DNA of 64,000 nt from Paenibacillus tianmuensis (GTDB lineage: Bacteria; Bacillota; Bacilli; Paenibacillales; NBRC-103111). The notes beneath the pieces are model-generated. The model searched no databases and was not told the DNA's origin. It was given only the letters and a program-made list of their open reading frames with translations. Where the stretch lies: NCBI RefSeq assembly GCF_900100345.1, contig NZ_FMTT01000014.1, positions 1 through 64,000 of the forward strand. Direction: 5' to 3'. How positions within the stretch are numbered: the stretch's first letter is position 1; every line of letters starts with the position of its first letter. Shown piece after piece: positions 23,398 through 32,130 of this stretch. A program made the translations under genes and the position numbers.

Positions 23398-24927
23398 TTG
23401 CTGAAAACGTATTTCCTGACGTTGTCGTCCGCCGCGGCATTTGCCGTCACTCTCTCGATAGCCGGGTGCGCGGAAATAAGCCCCGCTGAGCAACCGTCCG
23501 CCATACAAGGAGGTCCGACCGCCTCGACGAAGACGCTTTCCCCTGCATTGAACGATCCGCCGTCGTTAGGTGACCAAACCACGGATGACGTACGGATTCG
23601 GCTGAAGGATGAGCCTCGGCTGCAAGCCCCCGTCGCGACGAATGTTGCTCCGACGAAGCAGCAGTTTACGCTGGATTTTCGCGAAGCGATGGATCAGGCT
23701 TCGGTGGAAGCCGCCTTGCTGGAGCAAGCCAAGCAGTACACGGAGAAGGAAGAAGCCTTCGGGGATGGGATCGTTCCTTCCTTCGATTACCGATGGGTCA
23801 ACGATCGGGAGCTGGACTTGACAGTTGGGGAAATTTCATTGCCTGAGCCAACGTTTCATTCTTATCAGCTAAGCGTTTCGGGAGCGAAAACGAAGAGCGG
23901 GAGGATGCTTGGCGAAACTCCTACGTTCAAGGGAGTGGTAGAGCGGCCGAATCAATTGTGGAAAATGTCCGTAGACAGCAAAAGTTCGGAGCCGCTCACT
24001 TCGTTCGATCCGCCTTACGGAATCGAAATGCTGGACGATTCGGGAAAGTTTCTGCTGCTCAGCCGTACGACTCATTATTGTCGATGCGACGCTCCTTTTG
24101 AAGGCATTTACACCGTGTACGATGTGAAAGAGAAAAAGCTTATCCCGTACCCCAATAAATTAATGACCCGTTATATGGGAAGCGGGGCATTCGTCGCCGA
24201 CCGCCGGGGCTTCTTTTACGAGCAGCCGGAGCAGGGGACGGAGATTCCAGCGAGCGATACGGCCGTTGCGGTCCGATTGAACGATTACGTGCATGGAGCG
24301 GGCTTCAGCAAAGACCGGACCCGGCTGATTATGGCTGTGGGGACAAGAGAGCAGGAGCGGGATCTCGACCTGCTTGTTTTCGATCTGAAGTCCGGTAAGG
24401 AGCAGCGGATGTCCAAGGCCTTGGTTGGCAGTGTGCCTTTCAGTCAGACGCATTCGGGCAGATGGCCTGTCGGTTTCGAGGACGACGGGGAGCGCGTTTA
24501 CGTTAATATGGATGTGGACACCGGTCATGAAAAGCGGTACGTCTACACCTGGAAGACCGGGAAGCTGGAGCCCTTGCACCTGCCGCTGTCCGACAATCTT
24601 TGGGGAGGCTTTATCCAGACGACGGACGGAGTGTATCAGTTTTATTACAACGCCGGAATTTATAAAGGCGCTGTCAAAATCTCGAAGGATAGGATACCGG
24701 GGGGAGACGCATGGATTACCGGAACTCACCTGCTCCTCAGAACGCAAGAGAGCCCGGGTGCACCCAAGGATTCGGTTTATAATCAAGACCTCGTCGTGTT
24801 CGACGCAGACAAACGTGCGGAGCGTAAGATCGTCTCTGGTGTTTGGAGCGGTACCTCGGTGGCGGGAAGCAGTCCCGACGGAAAGTGGATTTACCTCATT
24901 TCCGGCAAGCATCTAACGAAACCTTAG
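23398..24927 (+). CDS. Lipoprotein with Ig-like and beta-propeller-like regions
   Basis: A 509-aa exported protein. The start TTG 23398 follows AAGGGGG (the ATG 23374 lies upstream of it). The signal ends in a lipobox, SIAGC. Residues about 65-190 look like a bacterial Ig-like domain (QFTLDFREAMDQASVEAAL, then LDLTVGEISLPEPTFHSYQL). The rest has WD/TolB-like strands with repeated D-S-G-K and SPDGKWIYLISG motifs, typical of beta-propeller proteins. Function unknown; it probably sits on the outer face of the membrane. It diverges from the solute-binding gene cluster. Family call is by pattern only. Confidence 0.7.
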   Translation: MLKTYFLTLSSAAAFAVTLSIAGCAEISPAEQPSAIQGGPTASTKTLSPALNDPPSLGDQTTDDVRIRLKDEPRLQAPVATNVAPTKQQFTLDFREAMDQASVEAALLEQAKQYTEKEEAFGDGIVPSFDYRWVNDRELDLTVGEISLPEPTFHSYQLSVSGAKTKSGRMLGETPTFKGVVERPNQLWKMSVDSKSSEPLTSFDPPYGIEMLDDSGKFLLLSRTTHYCRCDAPFEGIYTVYDVKEKKLIPYPNKLMTRYMGSGAFVADRRGFFYEQPEQGTEIPASDTAVAVRLNDYVHGAGFSKDRTRLIMAVGTREQERDLDLLVFDLKSGKEQRMSKALVGSVPFSQTHSGRWPVGFEDDGERVYVNMDVDTGHEKRYVYTWKTGKLEPLHLPLSDNLWGGFIQTTDGVYQFYYNAGIYKGAVKISKDRIPGGDAWITGTHLLLRTQESPGAPKDSVYNQDLVVFDADKRAERKIVSGVWSGTSVAGSSPDGKWIYLISGKHLTKP

Positions 24928-24978
24928 TCAATCTAGAGCGCCGAAGCCACGGCGTTCAATTACTTTAAATAACGACAC

Positions 24979-25008
24979 GAACCGTCCTCGCTCTGGAGTG
25001 GACGGTTC
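24979..25008 (+). terminator. Candidate terminator after the propeller lipoprotein
   Basis: GAACCGTCC (24979-24987) pairs perfectly with GGACGGTTC (25000-25008); the following T-tract is short (TTCTTCATC). Confidence 0.45.
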
Positions 25009-25086
25009 TTCATCGTTCACAGTCCAGGATCTGAACCGGGCTTGATGCAGCCGACCGTTCACGCCGCCCGTAGGGCCAAATTCCGA

Positions 25087-25170
25087 TTGACACCTTTGAA
25101 AGCGCGGTGGTACTATGAAAGTGACAAAATACAAAACCTTGGTTTGATATACAAAACCAACTTCGTTTTG
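25087..25170 (+). promoter_or_regulatory. Promoter and IclR-type operators ahead of the sugar-acid cluster
   Basis: TTGACA (25087-25092), 18 bases, TACTAT (25111-25116) is a good sigma-A promoter. Downstream are two related palindromes, CAAAACC-TT-GGTTTG (25132-25146) and CAAAAC-N7-GTTTTG (25152-25170), the second abutting the Shine-Dalgarno sequence. Location suggests binding by the IclR protein encoded next. Confidence 0.5.
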
Positions 25171-25178
25171 GAGGAAGC

Positions 25179-25932
25179 ATGGACAAGAAATATTGGGTAC
25201 CTGCCCTCGAAAAATCCAACCTTGTGCTCCAAGCGATCTCGGAGCAGCCCTCCAGCCTGAAATTGATCGATCTGTCGAAGCGGCTCGGAATCAACAAGAG
25301 CTCGATGTTTTCCCTGCTTGCCACAATGGAAGCGCTGGACTGGGTCGTACGGGAGGAGGACGCGACGTATTCGCTAGGGTCCAAGCTGGGCTACATTGGA
25401 AACGCTTTTTTCAAGCAATTCAGCTTGATCGACCGGTTCCGCAAGGAAGCCTCCGTCACCAAGCACGTCATCAAAGAGACGATTCAGCTGGCGAAGCTGG
25501 AACGGAACGAGGTGCTTTATTTGGCGAAGGAGGAGATGCCTTCCCCGGTGCGCTTATCGTCGGAGCCCGGGATCAAATATCCCGCTCACGCGACGGCGCT
25601 CGGCAAGGCGATGCTGGCATGGGTCGCCGAGCCCGAGCTCGGGGCGCTGTACGCTTCGGAAACGCTCGATCCGTGCTTAACGCCGCACACGCTGCAGCAG
25701 CGCTCCGACCTGATTCGCCAGCTTGAGGACGAGCGGTTACGCGTACGACTTGCAGGAAGCGGTCATGGGCTTCTGCTGTGTGGCTGCTCCGGTTCGTTCC
25801 GGCAACGGGAAGGTCGTCGCGGCGATCAGCTGCTCCATGTTCCAGCACGAATGGGAGGCGAAGCAGGAGCTGGCCCGGCATGAAATATGCGCGCTCGCCG
25901 AGAGGCTGTCGCAGTATCAAACCACCACTTAA
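25179..25932 (+). pseudogene. IclR-family transcriptional regulator, frameshifted
   Basis: The first frame gives a complete N-terminal winged helix (LEKSNLVLQAISEQPSSLKL, then LSKRLGINKSSMFSLLATME) and most of the ligand domain to LIRQLEDER at about 25735. The expected continuation, GYAYDLQEAVMGFCCVAAPV to ICALAERLSQ, is in another frame and ends at TAA 25932. One missing base near GAGCGGTTAC (25731-25740) explains the break. Without repair the protein would lose the conserved MGFCCVAAPV effector-binding strand. IclR proteins often control catabolism of aromatic or sugar acids, which fits the downstream genes. It could be real loss of control or an assembly error. Confidence 0.75.
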
Positions 25933-25950
25933 CCGAAGGATGTGAGCCCC

Positions 25951-26724
25951 GTGAGATTGCACAATAAGGTAACGCTCATTACCGGGTCCGGCTCGGGCAT
26001 CGGGAAAAGCACGGCGCAGCTGTTCGCCCGCGAAGGCGCGACGGTCATCGTCAACGATTTGGCGGAGGATAAAGGGCTGGAGACGGTCGAGGAAATACGC
26101 CAAGCCGGAGGGAACGCGATGTTCGTGCAAGCGGACGTGACGAATCCCGAATCCGTTCAAGCGCTGGTGGACACCGTCATCTCCAAGTACGGCCGGATTG
26201 ATGTGCTGTTTAACAATGCCGGCATCAGCGGCGTGGGGGCGATCCACGAAGTGGAACCCGAGGCGTGGGACCGCGTCATAACGGTTAATATCCGCGGTAC
26301 GTTCCTGCCGTGCAAGTACGTCGTGCCGCATATGATGCAGCGCAAAGAAGGCTCGATCATTAACATGTCTTCCTGCATCGCCGAAATCGGGCTGGCGCGC
26401 AGGGCATCGTACTCCGCAACCAAAGGAGCCGTGCTGGCGCTGACCAAATCGATGCAGGTCGATTACGCTCCCTATAACATCCGCGTAAATGCGCTGCTGC
26501 CGGGGACGATCCTGACGCCGTTCGTGGAAAATTATTTGCGGACTTCCTACGACAATCCGGAGGAAGCTTACGAATCGCTTAAAAAACGCCAGCTGAGCGG
26601 CGACCTGGGACGCCCGGACGACGTGGCCAATGCTGCGCTGTTCCTCGCTTCGGACGAATCGAAATTTATGATGGGCTCCCCGCTATATATCGACGGGGGC
26701 GCCGTTTTCGGCAAGAACGCGTAG
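25951..26724 (+). CDS. SDR-family NAD(P)-dependent oxidoreductase
   Basis: A 257-aa classical short-chain dehydrogenase: TGSGSGIGKS (cofactor loop, about residues 12-21), NNAG, and the catalytic Ser/YSATK motif at about residues 150-154. Asp in VNDLAEDKG suggests NAD preference. GTG 25951 is preferred (MRLHNKVTLITG) as GAAGGA lies 10 bases upstream; GTG 25942 is too close. In the cluster it probably oxidises a sugar acid or 2-keto-3-deoxy intermediate. Second SDR at 29249. Confidence 0.88.
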   Translation: MRLHNKVTLITGSGSGIGKSTAQLFAREGATVIVNDLAEDKGLETVEEIRQAGGNAMFVQADVTNPESVQALVDTVISKYGRIDVLFNNAGISGVGAIHEVEPEAWDRVITVNIRGTFLPCKYVVPHMMQRKEGSIINMSSCIAEIGLARRASYSATKGAVLALTKSMQVDYAPYNIRVNALLPGTILTPFVENYLRTSYDNPEEAYESLKKRQLSGDLGRPDDVANAALFLASDESKFMMGSPLYIDGGAVFGKNA

Positions 26725-26777
26725 CGCATCGATTTGTTAGACTAAACCTACAATAAGCCAAGGAGGCATATTCAAAT

Positions 26778-27689
26778 ATGAAACTGCTTACTTTTATCGA
26801 AGACGGACAGGAACAACTCGGCGTCAAGACCGACCGCGGCATCGTACATGTTGCTAAAGCGCTTGCAGCGATCCCTGCTGGAAACGCAGACGTGCCGCAG
26901 ACGGTGCATGAAGTCATCGAAGGCGGACCTTTTGCGGCTACGGCTCTGCAAGCTTACGTGGATCAAGCGCTGGCGGCCGGCGGCAGCGACGCTTATATCC
27001 TGGACGAGGCCAGACTGACTTACGCCCCGTGCGTTCCGCATCCGAACAAAATCATCTGCGTCGGGCTGAATTACCGTAAGCATGCGGAAGAAACGAACGC
27101 GCCGATTCCGAAGTATCCGATCCTGTTCAACAAATTCAACAATACGCTGACGGGTCACGGACAGGACGTGCCGCTGCCGGTCAGCGTGACGAGCAAGGTG
27201 GATTACGAGGCGGAGCTGGGCATCGTGATCGGCAAGAAAGCGAAGTACGTATCCAAAGAAGCGGCGCTGGATCACGTATTCGGCTACTGCAACGTGAACG
27301 ATTTGTCCGCCCGCGACCTGCAGATGCGCACCCAGCAATGGCTGCTCGGCAAGTCGTGCGACGGCTTCAGCCCGCTTGGACCTTACCTGGTGACGGCCGA
27401 TGAAGTCGGAGATCCGAACAACCTTTCTATCCGGTGCATCGTGAACGGCGAAGTGCGCCAGAACTCTAACACGTCGGATATGATCTTCCATTGCGACGAA
27501 ATCGTCAGCTACATTTCGCAGCATATGACGCTGGTGCCGGGCGACGTCATTTTGACCGGTACACCGCAGGGCGTTGTGCTCGGATATCCGGAGGAGAAGC
27601 AGGTTTACCTGAAAGACGGCGACGTCGTCACGATCGAGATCGAGAAGCTGGGTTCGCTGACGAACCGCATGGTTAACGAGCAGGCGTAA
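26778..27689 (+). CDS. Fumarylacetoacetate-hydrolase-family protein
   Basis: A 303-aa FAH-superfamily enzyme with the standard core: IICVGLNYRKHAEE, the metal-binding DYEAELGIVIGK (Glu, Glu) and the later Asp in VNDLSARDLQ, and GDVILTGTPQGV. Family enzymes cleave C-C bonds of beta-diketo acids such as acylpyruvates or 2,4-diketo-3-deoxy-sugar acids. With a UxaA-type dehydratase and SDRs next to it, cleavage of a 2,4-diketo-3-deoxy acid into pyruvate and a hydroxy acid is the likely reaction. AAGGAGG precedes the ATG. Confidence 0.85.
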   Translation: MKLLTFIEDGQEQLGVKTDRGIVHVAKALAAIPAGNADVPQTVHEVIEGGPFAATALQAYVDQALAAGGSDAYILDEARLTYAPCVPHPNKIICVGLNYRKHAEETNAPIPKYPILFNKFNNTLTGHGQDVPLPVSVTSKVDYEAELGIVIGKKAKYVSKEAALDHVFGYCNVNDLSARDLQMRTQQWLLGKSCDGFSPLGPYLVTADEVGDPNNLSIRCIVNGEVRQNSNTSDMIFHCDEIVSYISQHMTLVPGDVILTGTPQGVVLGYPEEKQVYLKDGDVVTIEIEKLGSLTNRMVNEQA

Positions 27690-27717
27690 CGGCAGCGGAC
27701 AAAAGGAGGAACGGCGG

Positions 27718-28032
27718 ATGGCAGGACCGATTATCGCAGGAGCGGACGCGCTCGTGATGGACCCGCGCGATCATGTGGCGACGGCGATCAAAGATTTGAA
27801 GCAGGGTCAGCGGATCACCTTCCGGGTGCAGGAGCACGTCCAGGAAATAGCGTTGCTGGACGACGTTCCGTTCGGGCATAAAATGGCGATCCAAGACATC
27901 CCGGCCGGGACGGATATCCGCAAGTACGGCGAAGTGATCGGACGGACGTCGGTCCCGATCCTTGCAGGGCAGCATGTTCACGTGCATAACGTCGAAGGAA
28001 TTCGCGGTCGCGGGGATCAGGCGAAAGCGTGA
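27718..28032 (+). CDS. UxaA-family dehydratase small subunit (SAF domain)
   Basis: A 104-aa SAF-domain protein corresponding to the N-terminal part of altronate/galactarate dehydratases. Motifs include PFGHKMAIQDIPAGTDI, YGEVIGR and the end HVHVHNVEGIRGRGD. In split enzymes this subunit pairs with the large UxaA C-terminal subunit encoded 25 bases downstream. Other split relatives are sulfolactate sulfo-lyase (SuyA) and D-galactarate-type enzymes, so the substrate is not fixed. AAAGGAGG lies upstream. Confidence 0.85.
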   Translation: MAGPIIAGADALVMDPRDHVATAIKDLKQGQRITFRVQEHVQEIALLDDVPFGHKMAIQDIPAGTDIRKYGEVIGRTSVPILAGQHVHVHNVEGIRGRGDQAKA

Positions 28033-28056
28033 GAAGCGAAGGGAGAACGAATACTC

Positions 28057-29217
28057 ATGAATCACATGATGGGATATAGAAGACCAAACGGCGACGTGGG
28101 CATCCGCAATCATTTGCTTATTATCCCGACCGTCATTTGCGCCAACCAAGTGTGCACCCGGATCAACCAGATGGTTCCGGACACGGTATCGATCCCCCAT
28201 CAACACGGCTGCAGCCAGATCGGCGCGGACAAAGACCGCACCTTCGACGTGTTGGCGGGAACCGGCCGCAATCCGAACGTCGGCGGCGTGATCATCATCA
28301 GCCTTGGCTGCGAAGTCGTCGACCCGCATGCGCTGGCCGATGCAATCCGTCCCACGGGCAAGCCGGTCGAAGTGGTCGATATTCAATCGGTCGGCGGTTC
28401 CGTGAAAGCGATCCAGTACGGGGTGGAAATCGCGCGGAAAATGCGTGCCCAGCTCGATGACATGAAGCCTGAGCCGGTGCCTTTCACCGAGCTGATCATC
28501 GGGGTCAAATGCGGCGGCTCGGACGCCACCTCCGGGCTCGCTTCCAATCCGGCGCTCGGTGCGGCTGCCGATTCGCTCATTCAGCAGGGAGGCGGCGTCG
28601 TGATCGGAGAAACGACGGAAATCATCGGCGCCGAGCATGTGCTCGCTTCGCGCTGCGCCACGCCGGACATTTCGGAGAAGCTGTATCATATCGTCGACCG
28701 CTTCGAGAAGGAAGTCGAGCGGATGGGCGCCGACATGCGCGGTGGCAATCCGAGTCCGGGCAATATTGCCGGGGGATTGACAACGATCGAAGAAAAGTCG
28801 CTCGGCTGCATCAGCAAGTGCGGCAGCGCACCGATCAAAGGCGTCATCGAGTATGCCGAGGACATTCCGAAGCACGGGCTCTATTTTATGGATTCGCCGG
28901 GCAACGACATCGAATGCGTCTCCGGGATGGCGGCGGGCGGCGCGCATCTGGTCTGCTTTACGACGGGGCGGGGGACGCCTACCGGAGCCGCCGTCATTCC
29001 GGTCATCAAAATTACCGGCAACAAACGGATGTTCGAGAAAATGTCGGACAACATGGACGTCGACGTCAGCGATATGTTGGAAGGCACGCTCAGCCTGGAG
29101 GCGGCAGGTCAGGTCGTCTGGGAGGAAATTCAAGCGGTCGCGAACGGAAAACTGACGAAGGCGGAAATTTTGGGCCATACCGAATTCAGTATCAACCGGA
29201 TCGGACCGAGCTTATAA
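28057..29217 (+). CDS. UxaA-family dehydratase large subunit
   Basis: A 386-aa protein of the altronate-dehydratase C-terminal family: MGYRRPNGDVGIRNHLLIIP, the HQHGCSQIGAD block, ISLGCE, GVKCGGSDATSGLASNPA and CFTTGRGTPTG. Conserved Cys residues in these blocks bind the active-site iron. It should dehydrate a sugar acid (L-fuconate, D-altronate or a similar aldonate) to the 2-keto-3-deoxy acid. The related SuyB (sulfolactate lyase) cannot be excluded, but the FAH-type gene next door favours a sugar acid. Confidence 0.88.
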   Translation: MNHMMGYRRPNGDVGIRNHLLIIPTVICANQVCTRINQMVPDTVSIPHQHGCSQIGADKDRTFDVLAGTGRNPNVGGVIIISLGCEVVDPHALADAIRPTGKPVEVVDIQSVGGSVKAIQYGVEIARKMRAQLDDMKPEPVPFTELIIGVKCGGSDATSGLASNPALGAAADSLIQQGGGVVIGETTEIIGAEHVLASRCATPDISEKLYHIVDRFEKEVERMGADMRGGNPSPGNIAGGLTTIEEKSLGCISKCGSAPIKGVIEYAEDIPKHGLYFMDSPGNDIECVSGMAAGGAHLVCFTTGRGTPTGAAVIPVIKITGNKRMFEKMSDNMDVDVSDMLEGTLSLEAAGQVVWEEIQAVANGKLTKAEILGHTEFSINRIGPSL

Positions 29218-29248
29218 GCTTACTGCACAACGAGGGAGGCACGGATTC

Positions 29249-30043
29249 ATGGGAAGATTGGCAGGACGGGTTGCGCTCGTTACAGGGGCGAGCCGGGGCA
29301 TTGGAGAAGCGATTGCCATTCGTTTGGCGGAGGAAGGCGCGCATGTTGCCATTAACTTCACTTCTGAGCGTTCGCGCCCGTTGGCGGAGAACGTGAAGAA
29401 GCAGGCGGAAGCGCACGGAGTCAAAGCGATGGTGGTTCAAGCCGACGTAGGCAGCAAGCAGCAGGTGGAAGACATGTTCCGGCAGGTGCAGGAGCAGCTG
29501 GGCGATGTGGAAATTCTCGTCAACAACGCCGGGATTGCGCCGTTCGAACCGTTCCTGAAATGTACGGAAGAGACGTGGGACCGAACGTATAATACGAACG
29601 TCAAATCGATTTTCCTCTGTTCGCAGTTGGCGGCGAAGTCCATGATCGAAAAGCGCTACGGCAAAATCGTCAACGTCTTGTCGACCGCCAGCCTCGTCGT
29701 CACGAGCCCAGTCATTCCGCATTACCAATCGTCCAAAGCGGCGGCGAATATGCTGACGAAGGGGATGGCGATCGAGCTTGGCAAATACAACATCAACGTC
29801 AATGCGGTAGGCCCGAGCACGGTCGATACCGATATGTGCACGGACTATTTGGCCGACGATGCCATCCGGTCCAAAGAAATCGAAGCGAACCCGATGAAGC
29901 GTCTCGGCACCGCCCGCCAGATCGGAGATGCCGTCGTGTTCCTGGCCTCCGAGGAAGCGATGCAGGTCAACGGCCATCTGCTGATGGTCGACGGCGGTCT
30001 GACCGTCAAAGCGGCCCAGCCGGAAGATCAAATGGAGCATTAA
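29249..30043 (+). CDS. SDR-family oxidoreductase, second in cluster
   Basis: A 264-aa classical SDR: VTGASRGIGEAIA (about residues 11-23), Asn-Asn-Ala-Gly (NNAGIAPFEP), and a YQSSK active site at about residue 158. NFTSERSRPL after the second beta-strand suggests NADP binding. It closes the IclR-SDR-FAH-UxaA-UxaA cluster and is followed by a weak terminator. The two SDRs could be the aldose 1-dehydrogenase and the 2-keto-3-deoxy-acid 4/5-dehydrogenase of the pathway; which is which cannot be told here. GGGAGG precedes the ATG. Confidence 0.87.
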   Translation: MGRLAGRVALVTGASRGIGEAIAIRLAEEGAHVAINFTSERSRPLAENVKKQAEAHGVKAMVVQADVGSKQQVEDMFRQVQEQLGDVEILVNNAGIAPFEPFLKCTEETWDRTYNTNVKSIFLCSQLAAKSMIEKRYGKIVNVLSTASLVVTSPVIPHYQSSKAAANMLTKGMAIELGKYNINVNAVGPSTVDTDMCTDYLADDAIRSKEIEANPMKRLGTARQIGDAVVFLASEEAMQVNGHLLMVDGGLTVKAAQPEDQMEH

Positions 30044-30059
30044 TTAGCAGCAAAAATCG

Positions 30060-30087
30060 AGCCCTTCGCAAGCCGGGGGGCTTTTTG
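30060..30087 (+). terminator. Terminator after the sugar-acid cluster
   Basis: AGCCC (30060-30064) pairs with GGGCT (30078-30082), followed by TTTTT; short stem. Confidence 0.45.
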
Positions 30088-30287
30088 GCACACCGTGTCC
30101 GCACCATCGGATTTCCCTCCCCATGAGTAGCACAGCCAGCCAACGACTCTCCGCATTTCCTAACCATGTTTAAATATTTCACGAAACGACACCAAGCGAC
30201 ATCAAATCTAATAATCTCCTAATATTTAACTGAAACTTTCATAATTATTCGGAATTATAGTAGAGATATCAAGCGGAGGTGATGGGT

Positions 30288-30872
30288 ATGAAAGACATGA
30301 AGCTGCTACATCAGGGGAAAGTTTACAAGGGGCAAGTGTCCTACGAAGGTTCGGATTTAATGGAGGTTTCCTTCACGGAGCCGTCCTCCTTTACGGGCGG
30401 GGAATCCGTCATCTGCTTTGATTTTCAGAAAAGAGTGCAAATGCGCGTGCTGCAGGTTTCCAAATCCAAGCTGATTTTAGTTCCGGCGGATTCGGAAATT
30501 TTCAATATAGAAGCGAGACCCGATGCCATACTGGACGATATGTACCGCGACGAAAACTTGGTGTTTCCCAGCTTCAAGCTGAACACGTACGGCACGTTGA
30601 TCGACGATTTTCGTACGATGGCGGTTCGTTTTTGCCGGATCAGCCGTCTTGGGTTCGGATTTGAAATTAACGATTTCTCCGTCAAAATGAACCATGTCTA
30701 CGACACGATGATCATGTGCGACGAAGAAACGATTCATCCAAAGGTTGTGGTCCGCTACGCCCATATTCAAGAAAAAACGATCAGCTACGGCGCCGAAATT
30801 TACAGTATCTCGGCCAAAGACTTGAACAAGCTCCGCTTCTACATCGTGACGCAGCAGTTTATGGCGCAATAA
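30288..30872 (+). CDS. PilZ-like domain protein
   Basis: A 194-aa cytoplasmic protein. The N-terminal half has a YcgR-N-like beta-barrel pattern (KVYKGQVSYEGSDLMEVSF, then RVQMRVLQVSKSKLILVP); the C-terminal half ends ISYGAEIYSISAKDLNKLRF and YIVTQQFM, like PilZ domains. The c-di-GMP signature (RxxxR ... D/NxSxxG) is degenerate (RFCRISRLGFGFEI), so ligand binding is doubtful. ATG 30288 lies 6 bases after GGAGGTG; the GTG 30279 overlaps it. Two HD-GYP c-di-GMP hydrolase genes occur elsewhere in the window. Confidence 0.55.
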   Translation: MKDMKLLHQGKVYKGQVSYEGSDLMEVSFTEPSSFTGGESVICFDFQKRVQMRVLQVSKSKLILVPADSEIFNIEARPDAILDDMYRDENLVFPSFKLNTYGTLIDDFRTMAVRFCRISRLGFGFEINDFSVKMNHVYDTMIMCDEETIHPKVVVRYAHIQEKTISYGAEIYSISAKDLNKLRFYIVTQQFMAQ

Positions 30873-30884
30873 AGCTATATTCCT

Positions 30885-30934
30885 AAAAAAACAATCCGGC
30901 TGTTCCGTTCGGTAAGACGGAAGCAGCCGGTTTG
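30885..30934. terminator. Bidirectional terminator between PilZ-like gene and nagA
   Basis: CCGGCTG-TTCCGT (from 30896) pairs with ACGG-AAG-CAGCCGG (to 30930), flanked by a seven-A run on the left that serves as the T-tract for the minus strand. Confidence 0.8.
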
Positions 30935-30945
30935 TTGTGACGCGA

Positions 30946-32130
30946 TTATTTATGCAATTCTCTTCCTTGAACCCAGACGTGCTCAAGGTCGAGCTCCGGC
31001 GTGACGAGCAGCAGATCGGCCTGCTTGCCGGTTTCGATGCTGCCGGTTTCCTCCAGCAGCCCGAGCTGCTTCGCCGGGTTCCAGCTGGCCATCCGGCTGG
31101 CTTCCTCGACGCTGACTCCGACCGTGTTGACCACATAGCGGAAGGCGCCGATCATCGTCAGCGTGCTGCCTGCGAGGCTGTCGCCGTCGCGGAGCCTTGC
31201 GACGCCGTCCTTCACCACGACGGCGAGCCCGCCGAGTTCAAAATCGCCGTCCCCGAGTCCCGCGGCGGACATGGCGTCGGTGATGAGCAGCAGATTGTCG
31301 CTGCGCTTCGTTTGGGTCAGCAGCCGGATGCAGGCCGGATGGACGTGGTGTCCGTCGGCGATAACCTCCGCGCAGATTTTGTCCTCGGTCAGCACAGCGC
31401 CGACGACGCCGGGCTCGCGGTGGTGCAGCCCTTTCATGGCGTTGAACGTATGCACGGCATGGCTCAGCCCATGCTTGACCGCTTCACCGATTTGCGCATA
31501 GGTCGAATCCGTATGCCCGCTGGCGGCCACGATGCCTTGTCCGGCGAGAAAGGCAATGACCGGCAAAGCTCCTTCCGTTTCCGGAGCAAGCGTAACGAGG
31601 CGAATCAAGCCCGGATAGCGGCTGGTCCATTCCTTCATCCATTCGAGCTTCGGCGTGACGATAAAGTTCGGATTTTGCGCGCCGGGCCATTTCGGACTGA
31701 TGAACGGTCCTTCCAGATGCACGCCAGCCAATTGCGCGTACGGCATCCCTTTTTCCCGGTATGCCTTAACGCTCTCCAGCACTTGGCCGATCGCTTCGGG
31801 GGAAGCAGTTACCGTGGTCGCCAGCATCGTGGTCGTCCCGTGGCTGGAGTGAAACCGGGTAATATTCTCAAGCGATTCGACGGTTCCGTCCATGAAGTCG
31901 CTGCCGTAGCCGCCGTGCACATGCACGTCGATGAATCCGGGCAGCAGCCAGCTTCCGCGGGCGTCGATTTTCGTGCCGGCCGCTTCAGCCTGCGATTCGT
32001 TCAGCTCGGCCATCGAGCCTAGCGCTTCGATCCTTCCGTCCTTGACCGCGGCGTATCCGGCGGGAATTACCGCATCCGGCGTGACGACTTTGGCGTTAAC
32101 GATCAGGGTATCCCATGCTTCGCGGCTCAT
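30946..32130 (-). CDS. nagA: N-acetylglucosamine-6-phosphate deacetylase
   Basis: A 394-aa amidohydrolase: LLPGFIDVHVHGGYGSDFMD (metal-binding HxH), HLEGPFISPKWPGAQ, SGHTDSTYAQ, HTFNAMKGLHHREPG, ADGHHVHP and the catalytic Asp in LITDAMSAAG. It converts GlcNAc-6-P to GlcN-6-P and acetate. ATG 32130 is chosen because it overlaps the nagB stop (ATGA) and has GGGAGG upstream; the longer ORF adds 25 residues from inside nagB. It is the last gene of rpiR-nagB-nagA. Confidence 0.95.
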   Translation of the reverse strand: MSREAWDTLIVNAKVVTPDAVIPAGYAAVKDGRIEALGSMAELNESQAEAAGTKIDARGSWLLPGFIDVHVHGGYGSDFMDGTVESLENITRFHSSHGTTTMLATTVTASPEAIGQVLESVKAYREKGMPYAQLAGVHLEGPFISPKWPGAQNPNFIVTPKLEWMKEWTSRYPGLIRLVTLAPETEGALPVIAFLAGQGIVAASGHTDSTYAQIGEAVKHGLSHAVHTFNAMKGLHHREPGVVGAVLTEDKICAEVIADGHHVHPACIRLLTQTKRSDNLLLITDAMSAAGLGDGDFELGGLAVVVKDGVARLRDGDSLAGSTLTMIGAFRYVVNTVGVSVEEASRMASWNPAKQLGLLEETGSIETGKQADLLLVTPELDLEHVWVQGRELHK

